From: an uncultured Kordia sp.
Lineage (GTDB): Bacteria; Bacteroidota; Bacteroidia; Flavobacteriales; Flavobacteriaceae
DNA: 64,000 bases
Direction of reading: 5' to 3'
Assembly: GCF_947496985.1 (NCBI RefSeq)
Contig: NZ_CANMEZ010000002.1
Coordinates: 701,803-765,802, forward strand
How positions within the stretch are numbered: the first letter of the stretch is position 1; every line of letters begins with the position of its first letter. The notes below the pieces were generated by a model, which was not told where the DNA came from, ran no database searches, and worked only from the letters and a program-made list of their open reading frames with translations. Positions 10,968 through 21,449 of this stretch are shown here, one piece after another. The translations under genes and the position numbers were made by a program.

Positions 10968-11324
10968 TTATGCGTGATAATAACGTTCTCTGTATATTTT
11001 TCCATCTTTCCATTCCGTAGCAACTGCTTGCTCAGAAAGCATAGTACTTCCGTCTTTTAGCTTCAATTCCATTTCCGCAGTATAAAAAGAGTGATTTCCA
11101 TTTACCGCAAGATTCTTTACATCATATCTTACAAATTCTTCTAACTGATTGTTAATGAAATCATGTTCAAAATCAACATTAAATTTTTTCCCTTTTTTAG
11201 GTGCTCCATTAGCTTCTCTTAACTCTACTTCATCATGTAAATATGTTTCCATTGCTTCAATAAAAGCTCCTTTTGCTAAAAGTTCATGAACGTGTTTTAA
11301 ATTATTTTTTACTTGGTTTTCCAT
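10968..11324 (-). CDS. SnoaL/NTF2-like family protein
   Basis: 118 aa with NTF2-like pattern (HELLAKGAFIEAMETYLHDEVELREANG...ERYYHA). Confidence 0.75.
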   Translation of the reverse strand: MENQVKNNLKHVHELLAKGAFIEAMETYLHDEVELREANGAPKKGKKFNVDFEHDFINNQLEEFVRYDVKNLAVNGNHSFYTAEMELKLKDGSTMLSEQAVATEWKDGKIYRERYYHA

Positions 11325-11415
11325 AATTGATCTGTTTTTAGTGTTATTGATTATTTAAAAGCGAACTCCTGAATTCCATTATTACAACTCAGGAAATTCA
11401 CTTTTTTATTTGATA

Positions 11416-11973
11416 TTACTGTGTTACTGTAAATTTTCCAGCTTCAACACTTGGGAAATCTACTTCTGTTTCTGCAATGTGATTTACATAATTTGTCAAT
11501 GTATTTGAAACTACATTCAATACAATCTCCAAAATATCACCATCATTATATCCAGCTGCTTTTGCTGCTGTAATTTCATCACCTGAAACTTGTCCTCTAT
11601 TTTTTGTTACGCTTTGTGCAAATTGTAAACCAGCTTGTACTTTAGCATCACTTGCTAATCCTTTACGACTTGCCTCTGTTTGCTCTTCTGTCAATCCGTT
11701 CATTTTTCCAATTGCTGTATGTGCAGACAAGCAATAGTTACATGTATTTTCTTCCGCGATTGCTAATGCTAATTGCTCTCTGAATTTGTTACTAAAGTTT
11801 CCACTTGCAGTTAATTCTCCTAAACTTAAGTACGTTTGTAATGTTGCTGGAGAGTTTCCAAAAACTTTGATAAGGTTTGGAATAAATCCTAGTTTCTTTT
11901 GAACTGCGTCAAATAACTCTTTTGATTTTCCTGTTGTTGTTTCTGGGTTTAATGTTTCAATTCGTGTACTCAT
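11416..11973 (-). CDS. Carboxymuconolactone decarboxylase / AhpD-like family protein
   Basis: CxxC-containing motif EENTCNYCLSAHTAIGKMNGLTEEQ typical of AhpD-like proteins. Confidence 0.88.
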   Translation of the reverse strand: MSTRIETLNPETTTGKSKELFDAVQKKLGFIPNLIKVFGNSPATLQTYLSLGELTASGNFSNKFREQLALAIAEENTCNYCLSAHTAIGKMNGLTEEQTEASRKGLASDAKVQAGLQFAQSVTKNRGQVSGDEITAAKAAGYNDGDILEIVLNVVSNTLTNYVNHIAETEVDFPSVEAGKFTVTQ

Positions 11974-12051
11974 AATTTCTATAATTTTTTAGTTTTTTAT
12001 TCCCGTATAAACAGGAATCTATTGTTTGTTTTGTTTTAATTTTTTAATAAT

Positions 12052-12150
12052 TTAATTTTTGCATTCGCAGATTTTTCTCTCTGGGTATTGCTCGTCGTAT
12101 TCTTGATATCCCCAGCAATTTGGGCATGTAGTATTTTGTGTATCGCTCAT
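12052..12150 (-). CDS. 32-aa Cys-rich small protein
   Basis: Read from the minus strand, below the ORF-track cutoff: MSDTQNTTCPNCWGYQEYDEQYPERKICECKN*. Sits between the AhpD-like and AraC genes on the same strand. Confidence 0.65.
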   Translation of the reverse strand: MSDTQNTTCPNCWGYQEYDEQYPERKICECKN

Positions 12151-12486
12151 AATTCTTTTGGTTTGTTTTCGACTTCGCTCAAACTGTAACTTTTAGCTTC
12201 ATATTAAACGTTGCCGAAACGTTGATTTCTAATTACAGTACAAAGATGCGGCGGAAAGACATGCCAGAAAATGGACAAAAGTTCCTAAGAATTGGACAAA
12301 TGGGAATTAGATGCTTAGATGGCTGAATTTATTAGCTTTTTAGACGCGCTAGACTTTCGGATTATTAGATAAAAAGACAATGAAGTAGTTCTCGACTGCA
12401 CTCGAACTGACGTTCTGAAATGCTAGATTATAAATGTTGAATTTTAATGTAAGAGTATTTTAAGAATATACGCGAAGCGATCCAAA

Positions 12487-13332
12487 CTACTTCTTATACT
12501 CAGCTTTAAAGTTTAGTGGAGATTTCTGAATAGCTTTGGTAAAGAAACGTGTAAAATATGCCGGATCGTTAAATCCCAACTCAAAAGCTATTTCTTTTAC
12601 AGATTGTTCTGAATATAACAATTGGCGTTTGGCTTCTAAGATGATTCTATTCTTTATAAAATCGCTTGGCGTTGTCGTTCCAAGTTTTTGAAAATGCTTG
12701 GAAATTGATTTTGGAGAAATTCCTAAACGATCTGCATACGCAGAAACCGAATGCATTTTCTTGAAATTTTGTTCCACCAATACACTAAAATCTTTGTAAA
12801 GTTTAGTTTCTATTTCTTCTTTTACAACAAAATCTTCCTTCTTTACACGAACAGAATGAATTATAAATTGTTTCAGGTATGTTTGCAACATATCATACTG
12901 CCCTGAATTTTCACTATTGAATTCTTCAATTAAATCTTCTAACAGAAAACTCAAGCGTTGTATATCTTTTGGTTTTGGAATCACAAAAGGCGTATCGTAT
13001 ACATTATTAAACAAGACACCATTACATGAAATTTCTTTATCATGGGTTTGAATACAATAAAAATCACGTTTAAACGAAAGTTTATAGGCTTCCTTAATCT
13101 TTTCCGAACTTACTGAGAAAACCTGTCCTGGCGACAAAAAGAAGATAATATTTCCATCAAATGTATATTCTTCAAAATCGATATGATAGGTTCCTTTTCC
13201 TTCTTTAATCCAGTAAATCGTATAAGAATCAACTTGTTCAGGCTTATTGACAACACAAGCTTTTTCAAACTGCACAACACTTAATGAAAATGTATCTTGA
13301 TAGGTATATGTTGTAATATCTTGAACTGCCAT
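12487..13332 (-). CDS. AraC-family transcriptional regulator
   Basis: C-terminal double HTH: SAYADRLGISPKSISKHFQKLGTTTPSDFIKNRIILEAKRQLLYSEQSVKEIAFELGFNDPAYFTRFFTKAIQKSPLNF. Confidence 0.93.
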   Translation of the reverse strand: MAVQDITTYTYQDTFSLSVVQFEKACVVNKPEQVDSYTIYWIKEGKGTYHIDFEEYTFDGNIIFFLSPGQVFSVSSEKIKEAYKLSFKRDFYCIQTHDKEISCNGVLFNNVYDTPFVIPKPKDIQRLSFLLEDLIEEFNSENSGQYDMLQTYLKQFIIHSVRVKKEDFVVKEEIETKLYKDFSVLVEQNFKKMHSVSAYADRLGISPKSISKHFQKLGTTTPSDFIKNRIILEAKRQLLYSEQSVKEIAFELGFNDPAYFTRFFTKAIQKSPLNFKAEYKK

Positions 13333-13508
13333 GAATGCTTGTTTCTTTGGTGTAATATATAACTTTTTCTTTGGTCGTAAAAAGTAGTGTTTGTTTACTA
13401 CTAAATATATGTTTTATCATTCCAGAAAAAGCCGTAATCTATTTCATAAAAAGTGGATTCTGAATCACACTTCGACAATGCTCAGTATAAAAGTGCAGAA
13501 TGATAACT

Positions 13509-14630
13509 TTACTCCTTCTTCGGCAACTTAATCTGTGGCATGGGTTCACACAAGGTTTTCTCTACGATTTTAGTACGCATGAGTTTCTTATCATTAAAAT
13601 GTCTGGAAATATTTTGAATAATTTCTGTATAGTTATCAGTTCCATCATACTTTCTATGATAAAAGACTTTTATGGAACGGCAATTATCGTGTTCAAAAAT
13701 AGTATTCAACAAGGTTCTATCTGACAAACCACAAGAATGTCCCATGATAATGACTTGAAACTTTTCAGAATCTATATACCGTAATACATCTTTATAATTG
13801 GAGTTTTGCACATATTGAAACGATTTAAAATACCGTAAATATTCATTATCATTTATATTCTCAATCAACTTATAATCATCGTCCATTTCGTCTCCAAAAC
13901 CGAAATTCATACCCTTTACTAGTTTCCCGTGGATATGTGTTAATTTAATATTCTGATACTTATAATTAGGATTAAAATACTTCTGAAAAGTCGAAGTGTA
14001 ATTAAAGTTAATAATTCTTATTTGTTCATTAAGAGATGTTTTTAATACTTCATTGAATTCTGAACAATTAGGATTATTTTCATAATTAAAATCATATCTT
14101 TTCATCACATTGTTTTTTAAATAGGATCTTAATAATTTTTTGACTTGATCAAACTCATCATTTAATTTTAATACTTTCTCTCTTTTCTGTCTAATACTTA
14201 AATTTACATCTTTACATATATATTTTAACTCTTTATAGTATTCATCTTCTACATCTACCCAGTTTTGAATAGATTTTATTTCATTTAACTTTTTAAAAAA
14301 CTCACTCTTAAATTTGAATAGCTCTATCTCTTTTAGAAAACCTGTATTAGTATCTTTTATAGACACAATATACGTTTTGTGATCTTCTCTATTATAATTA
14401 TTCTTATTCATATATTTAATGATACTGAATCTAAAATCATCAAAATTACTTATAGTTTGTTCATCAAAAAAACCATCATAATATGAATCAACATACACTA
14501 CTTTACTAACCAACCTGTCTCTTTTATTCTTCTTCAAATTACGCCAAAAAGCATCTATAAAATGGTTGTACGAAGTTGGCAATCCGTGTGCTAAGTCAAA
14601 ACCGTTTCCAGCTATAATGAGTTTGTTCAT
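13509..14630 (-). CDS. abiH: AbiH-family bacteriophage abortive infection protein
   Basis: N-terminus MNKLIIAGNGFDLAHGLPTSYNHFIDAFW and internal INFNYTSTFQKYF...THIHGKLVKGMNFGFGDEMDDDYK, GHSCGLSDRTLLNTIF are typical of AbiH. Confidence 0.88.
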   Translation of the reverse strand: MNKLIIAGNGFDLAHGLPTSYNHFIDAFWRNLKKNKRDRLVSKVVYVDSYYDGFFDEQTISNFDDFRFSIIKYMNKNNYNREDHKTYIVSIKDTNTGFLKEIELFKFKSEFFKKLNEIKSIQNWVDVEDEYYKELKYICKDVNLSIRQKREKVLKLNDEFDQVKKLLRSYLKNNVMKRYDFNYENNPNCSEFNEVLKTSLNEQIRIINFNYTSTFQKYFNPNYKYQNIKLTHIHGKLVKGMNFGFGDEMDDDYKLIENINDNEYLRYFKSFQYVQNSNYKDVLRYIDSEKFQVIIMGHSCGLSDRTLLNTIFEHDNCRSIKVFYHRKYDGTDNYTEIIQNISRHFNDKKLMRTKIVEKTLCEPMPQIKLPKKE

Positions 14631-14849
14631 ATTTACATAATTTAATTACAACTTTCATTTTCTTTGCATGCCCAACATTTCGACTGCGCTCAATGTGACA
14701 AGCACGAAACAAAAGAAAAAGTATTGATTTTGTAAATTAAGTAAAATCTGTAAGAATTTTATTTTAAAGCACTAAAATTTATGTGCTAACAACACAGCCA
14801 TACCAAAGCCAAGTGTGACCGACAATCTAAAAAAGCATAGCAATCTAAA

Positions 14850-16142
14850 TTACCTACTTCGCTGATACGCCACAACACCAATAAACGCTAAAACAGAAGG
14901 CAAAACCCAAGCAAAATCTAGGGTTCCTAACGGAATAACTTCACGAAGTGTTTTTAAGAATACGTTTTCTGGAAAGAAATGCGCAAACATATCCAACACT
15001 CCAAAGATAAAAGTGACTAAAACCACGACTCTAAATGCTAACGGAGTTGCTAGCTTTTGAGATATTACATTTAAAAAGATCAATACTATTGCAATTGGAT
15101 AAATGAATTTCAATACAGGAATTGCTACAATAATAATATAATGAAAGTCTAATTGTCCAACTAAAATTCCTATCAAACATGCAACAATTGCTGTGATTAT
15201 GTATGCTTGTTGTGAATTATTAAATAAACTTTTGAAATAATCTGAGGTTCCTGTAGTGATTCCGACAGCAGTTGTAAAACATGCCAACGCTACCAATACA
15301 CTTAAAAAGGCAGTTCCAATGTTTCCTAGGGTTGCCAAACTAATCCCACGTAATAACGTAGCACGTTTCATATCGCCACTCATGGTAGATTCAAGAGCAA
15401 CTTCACTACTGAAATACGACCCTAGAATTATCAATCCTGCATAGATAGCGAACAATCCAAAACCAGCAATCCAACCTGATTTTGCTATGAGTTTTTTCTT
15501 TTCTTCAAAAGAATCGTGTCCTTTTAAGTTTAACGAAATGATGATAACACCACCAATAACGATTGCACCAATTGCATCAAAAGTTTGATAACCTTCTTTT
15601 AAACCAATTACGATAGGTGACATATTTAAACTTGCAGCAGTAAGGTCAGCATGTGGCATCGATAAACCAATACTGATAATTGCTACTAGGATTAATACAA
15701 TTAATGGTGTTAAGAATTTTCCAATAAAATTGAGAATCTTTGATCTATTCAACACAAAAACTAATACCAATGCAAAGTATATTGTACTTGTTAATAAAGC
15801 ACTTGTTCCAAAGTTGGGAAATATAGAAATTTCGTGTGTAGCTGCTGCCGTTCTAGGAGATGGAATTGCCACAGAAATTACATAAATAATAATACAAAAT
15901 ACACTACTAAAGAGCGGAGATACTTTTTTTCCAAAATCATACATCGAACCTTGTAAACGTGCATGTGCTAAAATTCCAAAGATTGGAATAACTACTGCTG
16001 TTACTATAAATCCGAGTGTAACCCAAAACCATTGATCCGTTGCTTGATATCCTAATAATGGTGGCAATAATAGATTTCCTGCTCCAAAGAACATAGAAAA
16101 CAAGGCAAAAGCAGTTACAAAGAGTTCTTTATTTTCTGACAC
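14850..16142 (-). CDS. brnQ: Branched-chain amino acid transport system II carrier protein
   Basis: LFVTAFALFSMFFGAGNLLLPPLLG start and 12-TM LIVCS-family profile. Confidence 0.92.
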   Translation of the reverse strand: MSENKELFVTAFALFSMFFGAGNLLLPPLLGYQATDQWFWVTLGFIVTAVVIPIFGILAHARLQGSMYDFGKKVSPLFSSVFCIIIYVISVAIPSPRTAAATHEISIFPNFGTSALLTSTIYFALVLVFVLNRSKILNFIGKFLTPLIVLILVAIISIGLSMPHADLTAASLNMSPIVIGLKEGYQTFDAIGAIVIGGVIIISLNLKGHDSFEEKKKLIAKSGWIAGFGLFAIYAGLIILGSYFSSEVALESTMSGDMKRATLLRGISLATLGNIGTAFLSVLVALACFTTAVGITTGTSDYFKSLFNNSQQAYIITAIVACLIGILVGQLDFHYIIIVAIPVLKFIYPIAIVLIFLNVISQKLATPLAFRVVVLVTFIFGVLDMFAHFFPENVFLKTLREVIPLGTLDFAWVLPSVLAFIGVVAYQRSR

Positions 16143-16701
16143 GAGTATTTTTTTTAAGTAGATATATGAGGTAACTCACTAATAGATATAAAATTCCTAA
16201 TGCAAGTTTTATGAATTTAAGTAAAGCAGTTACAAAAGCTAAATTAGTCCAATGCGCTTGTATTCCATCATAGAATATTTGTAACAACGCAAAATTTTCA
16301 ACCATGTCCAACACACCTGCAAAAATCACCATTCGGATTAGAACAGTTCCTAAACGATATGCCTGACTTTCTTTGTTTGGCCAAGCAAGCTTCATCACTT
16401 TATGAATTAGCAAGCATAATAAAAACACATAGGTTATGATGAAAATATAGTCGAACCACAAACTCCATTCGGCAGATTTCATTGCACCATCAACTGCTTG
16501 CCAGGATGTTATAATGGCATCGGCACTATCAACTGTTCTTGCAAGTTCAAACGAGATTATTCCCAAAGGAGCTTCTACAGTTTTCAACAACACATCAAAT
16601 TGTACCATACAAGTACCTGCTAATAAAAAAGTAGTAATTGCCAGAATTAGCAATTTCTTTTCTGCAGCATTTGATAGTTTTTTAAAAGGAGATGAAAACA
16701 T
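16129..16701 (-). CDS. Multi-TM membrane protein of unknown function
   Basis: 190 aa, several TM helices, 14-nt overlap with the downstream brnQ gene. Confidence 0.75.
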   Translation of the reverse strand: MFSSPFKKLSNAAEKKLLILAITTFLLAGTCMVQFDVLLKTVEAPLGIISFELARTVDSADAIITSWQAVDGAMKSAEWSLWFDYIFIITYVFLLCLLIHKVMKLAWPNKESQAYRLGTVLIRMVIFAGVLDMVENFALLQIFYDGIQAHWTNLAFVTALLKFIKLALGILYLLVSYLIYLLKKNTRVRK

Positions 16702-16749
16702 TTTTAGATTCAGGTTTTATAGCTAACGAAAGATACATATTTTTGCGAC

Positions 16750-17532
16750 ATGCAACAGTTTGTGACGTATAAAAATATAGAAATTGGATATACCGTTTCG
16801 GGTGAAGGAAATGCATTGGTACTATTACATGGTTTTTTGGAAACAAGTTCTATGTGGAATGACTATGTAAATGTGTTTTCTAAAACGCACAAAGTCATCA
16901 CTATAGATTTGCTAGGTCATGGAAAAACAGGTTGTATTGGCTATATTCATACGATGGAAGAAATGGCAGAAGCTGTTTTTGCAGTTTTGTCAACTTTGCG
17001 TTTACGTAAACTGCATCTTGCGGGACATTCTATGGGCGGTTATGTTGCGTTGGCTTTCGCCGAAATGTATCCAGATTATGTAAAAGCCTTGTGTTTGATA
17101 AATTCAACCGCTAGAGCTGATAGTGCTGAACGAAAAGTAAACCGTGATCGTGCAATTAAAGCCGTAAAATACAATCATAAACAATTTATCCGCATTGCAA
17201 TTACAAATTTATTCCGTCCAAAAAACCGTAAAATCTTTGCAGAAAATATCAAGGCTGTCAAAAAAGAAGCTTTAACAATTTCACTTCAAGGAATTGTGGC
17301 AGCATTAGAAGGCATGAAAATTAGAGAAGATCGTGAAGTATTATTGCATTTTTCTCCATACAAGAAAATGATGATCATAGGAAAACACGATCCTATTTTA
17401 GTTTTTGATGATTTAATTGATCAAACAAAAAATTCAGAAGTAATTGTTGATATTTTACCTGATGGACATATGAGTCATATTGAAAATAAAGAAGAATTGA
17501 TATATGCACTTCATTTATTTGTCCGAAATTAA
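16750..17532 (+). CDS. Alpha/beta hydrolase
   Basis: VLLHGFLETSSMWNDY, nucleophile elbow GHSMGG, C-terminal DGHMSHIENKEEL. Confidence 0.92.
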   Translation: MQQFVTYKNIEIGYTVSGEGNALVLLHGFLETSSMWNDYVNVFSKTHKVITIDLLGHGKTGCIGYIHTMEEMAEAVFAVLSTLRLRKLHLAGHSMGGYVALAFAEMYPDYVKALCLINSTARADSAERKVNRDRAIKAVKYNHKQFIRIAITNLFRPKNRKIFAENIKAVKKEALTISLQGIVAALEGMKIREDREVLLHFSPYKKMMIIGKHDPILVFDDLIDQTKNSEVIVDILPDGHMSHIENKEELIYALHLFVRN

Positions 17533-17744
17533 GTCTTCTTCAAAACAATTTCATCCTAAGTAAGAAAAAACCTTTTTATTGATTAAGAATTTTAAAATAT
17601 TTTATAAAGAATTAATCCTTTAAAATATTGTTTTACTTGTAAAAAAGTGCATTTCATCTAAAAAATCAATCTTTTCATCGGATAAACAAGAACATTTACA
17701 TATCTTAGTTGTGCCCAAAAAAACTACTTAACCTACTTACAGCC

Positions 17745-17987
17745 ATGGATAATAACATGAGTATTAAAACTACTTTTTCGCTCGGAAAATTATATTGTAA
17801 TATTTTCGGTCACCGTTACAGAGTTACTAAAAAAATCACTTCACATGTTAACGAATATCAATGCATGTTGTGCAATTGTGAAGCTACTAATGATGATAAA
17901 GGAAAACTTACCTCATTAACACCTCAACTTAGAGACATTAATAGAACATTGACTTCTTTTCACAAAAAGAAGAATCATGCTTTTTAA
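17745..17987 (+). CDS. Small Cys-containing conserved hypothetical protein (ORF track start 17709; ATG at 17745 or 17757 more likely)
   Basis: MDNNMSIKTTFSLGKLYCNIFGHRYRVTKKITSHVNEYQCMLCNCEATNDDKG; CxxC-type motif. Confidence 0.6.
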   Translation: MDNNMSIKTTFSLGKLYCNIFGHRYRVTKKITSHVNEYQCMLCNCEATNDDKGKLTSLTPQLRDINRTLTSFHKKKNHAF

Positions 17988-18417
17988 GTTGTAACTCTTT
18001 CATTTTTTTCCTTTGGTATAATTTTATCTAAAAAGTATATTTTGCAACATCGTTGACATAAATCTCCACGCGGTTTTTATAATGTCAAAACCCATAAGAA
18101 AACTAAACAGCAAATCTTGGTTATATACGAAGTATACGTAATTTAGATACCTATAAATAGTATACTTTAGTCTGAAAAATATCTTAAGAGATAGTAATCT
18201 ACAATTGAATCATTTGCAAAACTTTAGCTGTATTTTATTCCCATTTTTTTAGCGTTAACAGCTTTGTTATAGTCAAACAAATTCAATGTGCTTTATCAAA
18301 GGAAAATAGAAAGAGGTTCATACATTCTCCATTTTATTTTATACTATAACCATACCACAATCGTTTGGTTACAGTTAAAATATGTATATTTTGCGCGTAT
18401 TCTAAGTAACTTTCTAT

Positions 18418-18831
18418 ATGAGTTTAAAACCTGAAGAACTTGTCACACAAGATCAGACTATTCGGAAAACGTTGGCGATGGTATTTATCCCTATGTTTCT
18501 AATTTTAGCTGTCATGATTTATTTTAGAAATAATTCAACTGATTATATCGAGGACGAATATTTAAAAATCCACAATGCCTCCTACTCAGGAGTAATTACA
18601 AATATGTATGAAGAGCAGACAGGTAGAGGAATTAGAATCGTTCTTATGAATGATAAAACTCAGAAAAAAATTCATCAATCTATCTATTATCAACTATCCA
18701 TTGGCGATTCTATTATAAAAAGACCACAATCAGATATTGTATATTATATCAAAAAGGATGGTGACACTATTGAAGAAGACATCAATAGCTTTTACAGAGA
18801 TAAGTATTTCGAAAAATTACAAAAGCAATAA
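18418..18831 (+). CDS. Hypothetical single-pass membrane protein
   Basis: One TM segment (TLAMVFIPMFLILAVMIYF) and a C-terminal soluble domain. Confidence 0.65.
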   Translation: MSLKPEELVTQDQTIRKTLAMVFIPMFLILAVMIYFRNNSTDYIEDEYLKIHNASYSGVITNMYEEQTGRGIRIVLMNDKTQKKIHQSIYYQLSIGDSIIKRPQSDIVYYIKKDGDTIEEDINSFYRDKYFEKLQKQ

Positions 18832-18838
18832 CATTACA

Positions 18839-19891
18839 TTACTCTTGCTCATCCATTGCATTCCAACCTTGCGCTTTTAATGGAATTTTAGTATTTGCTC
18901 TTGTTACTAAATGAATTCCTTCATTGGCTGGTGTCATATGTCCAATTATGCTAAGGTTTGGATTTGCTTTTATTTTAGGAAAATCTTCTTGACTAACTGT
19001 GAATAATAATTCATAATCTTCTCCTCCACTTAACGCAACCATGGTACTATCCAATTTAAATTCTTCGCAAGTTGAAATCACTTGCGGATCAAGCGGAATT
19101 TTATCTTCATACAAGTTACATCCAACCGCAGATTGCTTACACAAATGCATAATTTCAGACGATAAACCATCACTTAAATCAATCATCGAAGTAGGTTGCA
19201 CTCCTAAATCATTCAATAATTTTGGAATATCTTTTCGAGCTTCAGGTTTTAATTGTCGTTCAATAATATATGAATACATATCTAAATCTGGTTGATTATT
19301 CGGGTTTACCTCAAATACAGATTTTTCACGTTGCAATACTTTCAATCCTAAAAATGCACCACCAACATCACCGCTTACTACTAATAAATCATTGTCTTTA
19401 GCGCCATTTCTATAAGTAATTTTCTCTTCATCAATTTCACCAATTGCAGTTACACTAAGTAGTAATCCTGTTGTTGAAGAAGTCGTATCACCACCAATAA
19501 CATCAACATTATAAATCTTAGCCGCCAATTGAATTCCTGCATACAATTCTTCCAAAGCTTCCAATGGAAAACGATTAGAAACCGCAATAGAAATAGTCAC
19601 TTGCGTTGCCGTCGCATTCATTGCATAAATATCAGATAAATTTACAACAACAGCCTTGTAACCTAAGTGCTTTAAAGGCATATAGCTCAAATCAAAATGC
19701 ACGCCTTCAACCAATAAATCAGTAGAAACCACTACTTTTTTTGATTTAAAATCTAACACTGCAGCATCATCTCCTATTCCTTTCACTGTAGAGTTTTGCG
19801 TAATTGTAAAATTTGCTGTCAAATGGTCTATCAAGCCAAACTCTCCTAAACTAGCTAATGATGTTCGCTGTTCTCCTTTGTCTTTTAACAT
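18839..19891 (-). CDS. thiL: Thiamine-monophosphate kinase
   Basis: GIGDDAAVL, STDLLVEGVHFD, MIDLSDGLSSEIMHLC, ALSGGEDYELLFTV. Confidence 0.93.
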   Translation of the reverse strand: MLKDKGEQRTSLASLGEFGLIDHLTANFTITQNSTVKGIGDDAAVLDFKSKKVVVSTDLLVEGVHFDLSYMPLKHLGYKAVVVNLSDIYAMNATATQVTISIAVSNRFPLEALEELYAGIQLAAKIYNVDVIGGDTTSSTTGLLLSVTAIGEIDEEKITYRNGAKDNDLLVVSGDVGGAFLGLKVLQREKSVFEVNPNNQPDLDMYSYIIERQLKPEARKDIPKLLNDLGVQPTSMIDLSDGLSSEIMHLCKQSAVGCNLYEDKIPLDPQVISTCEEFKLDSTMVALSGGEDYELLFTVSQEDFPKIKANPNLSIIGHMTPANEGIHLVTRANTKIPLKAQGWNAMDEQE

Positions 19892-19981
19892 GTTACAGTG
19901 GTATTAATTAAGTTAAAAATTGTATTTTGCAGGCAGTTTTTCTAGCCTCGATCCTTTAAAAATGCAAAATTAGCCAAAAAA

Positions 19982-21409
19982 ATGACACCTATTGCACGAA
20001 ACCTACTCTTTGTTCTTGCTCTTATTATGATTTCCCCTTCAATTGCCCAAATTGTCCCATGTGATGGAGGTTTTGCAGGATCATTTCCATGTGATGGATA
20101 TGATTTAATGTCAAACTTACCAAAATCTACATTTAGCAACGAAGATGGAAGTGATATTTGGGGATGGACAGACACTACTACTAATAAAGAATATGCACTT
20201 ATTACATTTGAAGATAAAACTTGTTTTGTTGATGTTACCGATCCTGTAACTCCAATTTACTTGGGAAACATTCCAACAAACGCAGGTGTCAATTTTTGGA
20301 GAGATATAAAAGTATATAACAATTATGCCTACATAGTGGCAGACAATGTTGGAAATCACGGAATGCAAGTATTCGATTTAACACGATTGCGAAACGTATC
20401 CAATCCACCAGAAACATTTGTTCCAGATAAAATACTAACAGATGTTGGAAGTTGCCACAATATCGCAATCAATGAAGATACTGGTTTTGCTTATTTAGTG
20501 GGATGTGACACATTTAGTGGCGGACCTCACTTTGTAAATTTGGCAGATCCTGCAAATCCAGTAAGTGCTGGTGGCTATGCTACAGATGGCTACACGCATG
20601 ATGCACAAATTGTAATATATAATGGTCCAGATACCGAGCATAATGGAAAAGAAATCATGATTGCTAGTAATGAAAATGAAATTGTAATTTTAGATGTGTC
20701 TAATAAAACTTCTGTAACTCGATTGTCAAGAATTGATTATACGGATGTTGGCTATACACATCAAGGTTGGCTTTCAGATGATCATCGTTATTTTTATTTA
20801 GGAGATGAAACAGATGAAATTGACTTTGGATACTCAACAAGAGGTTTGGTATTTGATTTTGCCAACTTAGATAATCCTAGTTTTGTAACAACGTTTACAG
20901 GAGACTCAAATGCTATTGATCATAATTACTACACAAAAGGCAACAAACTTTACCAAGCAAATTATACAGCTGGCGTACGCGTATTAGATATTTCCAATCC
21001 GTCCAATGTTACAGAAATTGGTTTTTTTGATACACATCCTGATTCTAACAACACAACATTCTTTGGCGCTTGGACAGCATATCCATATTTTGCTAGTGGA
21101 AATATTATTATAAGTGATACAGACCGAGGTCTTTTTATCATAAGAGAAAGTGGCACGCTCAATACAAGTGAAATAGAAACGTTCGATTTTACAATGTACC
21201 CTAATCCAGCTTCTAGTTTTACGCTAATTAAAGCAGGAAAAAATAATACTATCAACAAAATTGAAGTTTTTGATCTTATAGGAAAAAAAGTCCTAGAAAA
21301 TATCAACATGAATGAAACTCAGTTTCAATTACCAGTTAAAAAATTACCTACTGGCATGTATGTTATAAAAATAAATGATGCAACCTCTCAGAAATTAGTT
21401 GTAAAATAA
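19982..21409 (+). CDS. Choice-of-anchor B family (LVIVD-type repeat) protein with T9SS sorting domain
   Basis: PCDGYDLMSNLPKST...DIWGWTDTTTNKEYALI... pattern; C-terminal FTMYPNPASSFTLIK...GMYVIKINDATSQKLVVK. Confidence 0.88.
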   Translation: MTPIARNLLFVLALIMISPSIAQIVPCDGGFAGSFPCDGYDLMSNLPKSTFSNEDGSDIWGWTDTTTNKEYALITFEDKTCFVDVTDPVTPIYLGNIPTNAGVNFWRDIKVYNNYAYIVADNVGNHGMQVFDLTRLRNVSNPPETFVPDKILTDVGSCHNIAINEDTGFAYLVGCDTFSGGPHFVNLADPANPVSAGGYATDGYTHDAQIVIYNGPDTEHNGKEIMIASNENEIVILDVSNKTSVTRLSRIDYTDVGYTHQGWLSDDHRYFYLGDETDEIDFGYSTRGLVFDFANLDNPSFVTTFTGDSNAIDHNYYTKGNKLYQANYTAGVRVLDISNPSNVTEIGFFDTHPDSNNTTFFGAWTAYPYFASGNIIISDTDRGLFIIRESGTLNTSEIETFDFTMYPNPASSFTLIKAGKNNTINKIEVFDLIGKKVLENINMNETQFQLPVKKLPTGMYVIKINDATSQKLVVK

Positions 21410-21449
21410 GAGATTTATTGAGCTACTAAAACACTAAAAAACAAAACAT

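Noticed and set aside
18082-18141. 19-codon ORF MSKPIRKLNSKSWLYTKYT in a ~430-nt gap
   Set aside because: Too short and without supporting motif; listed only as unexplained intergenic DNA.
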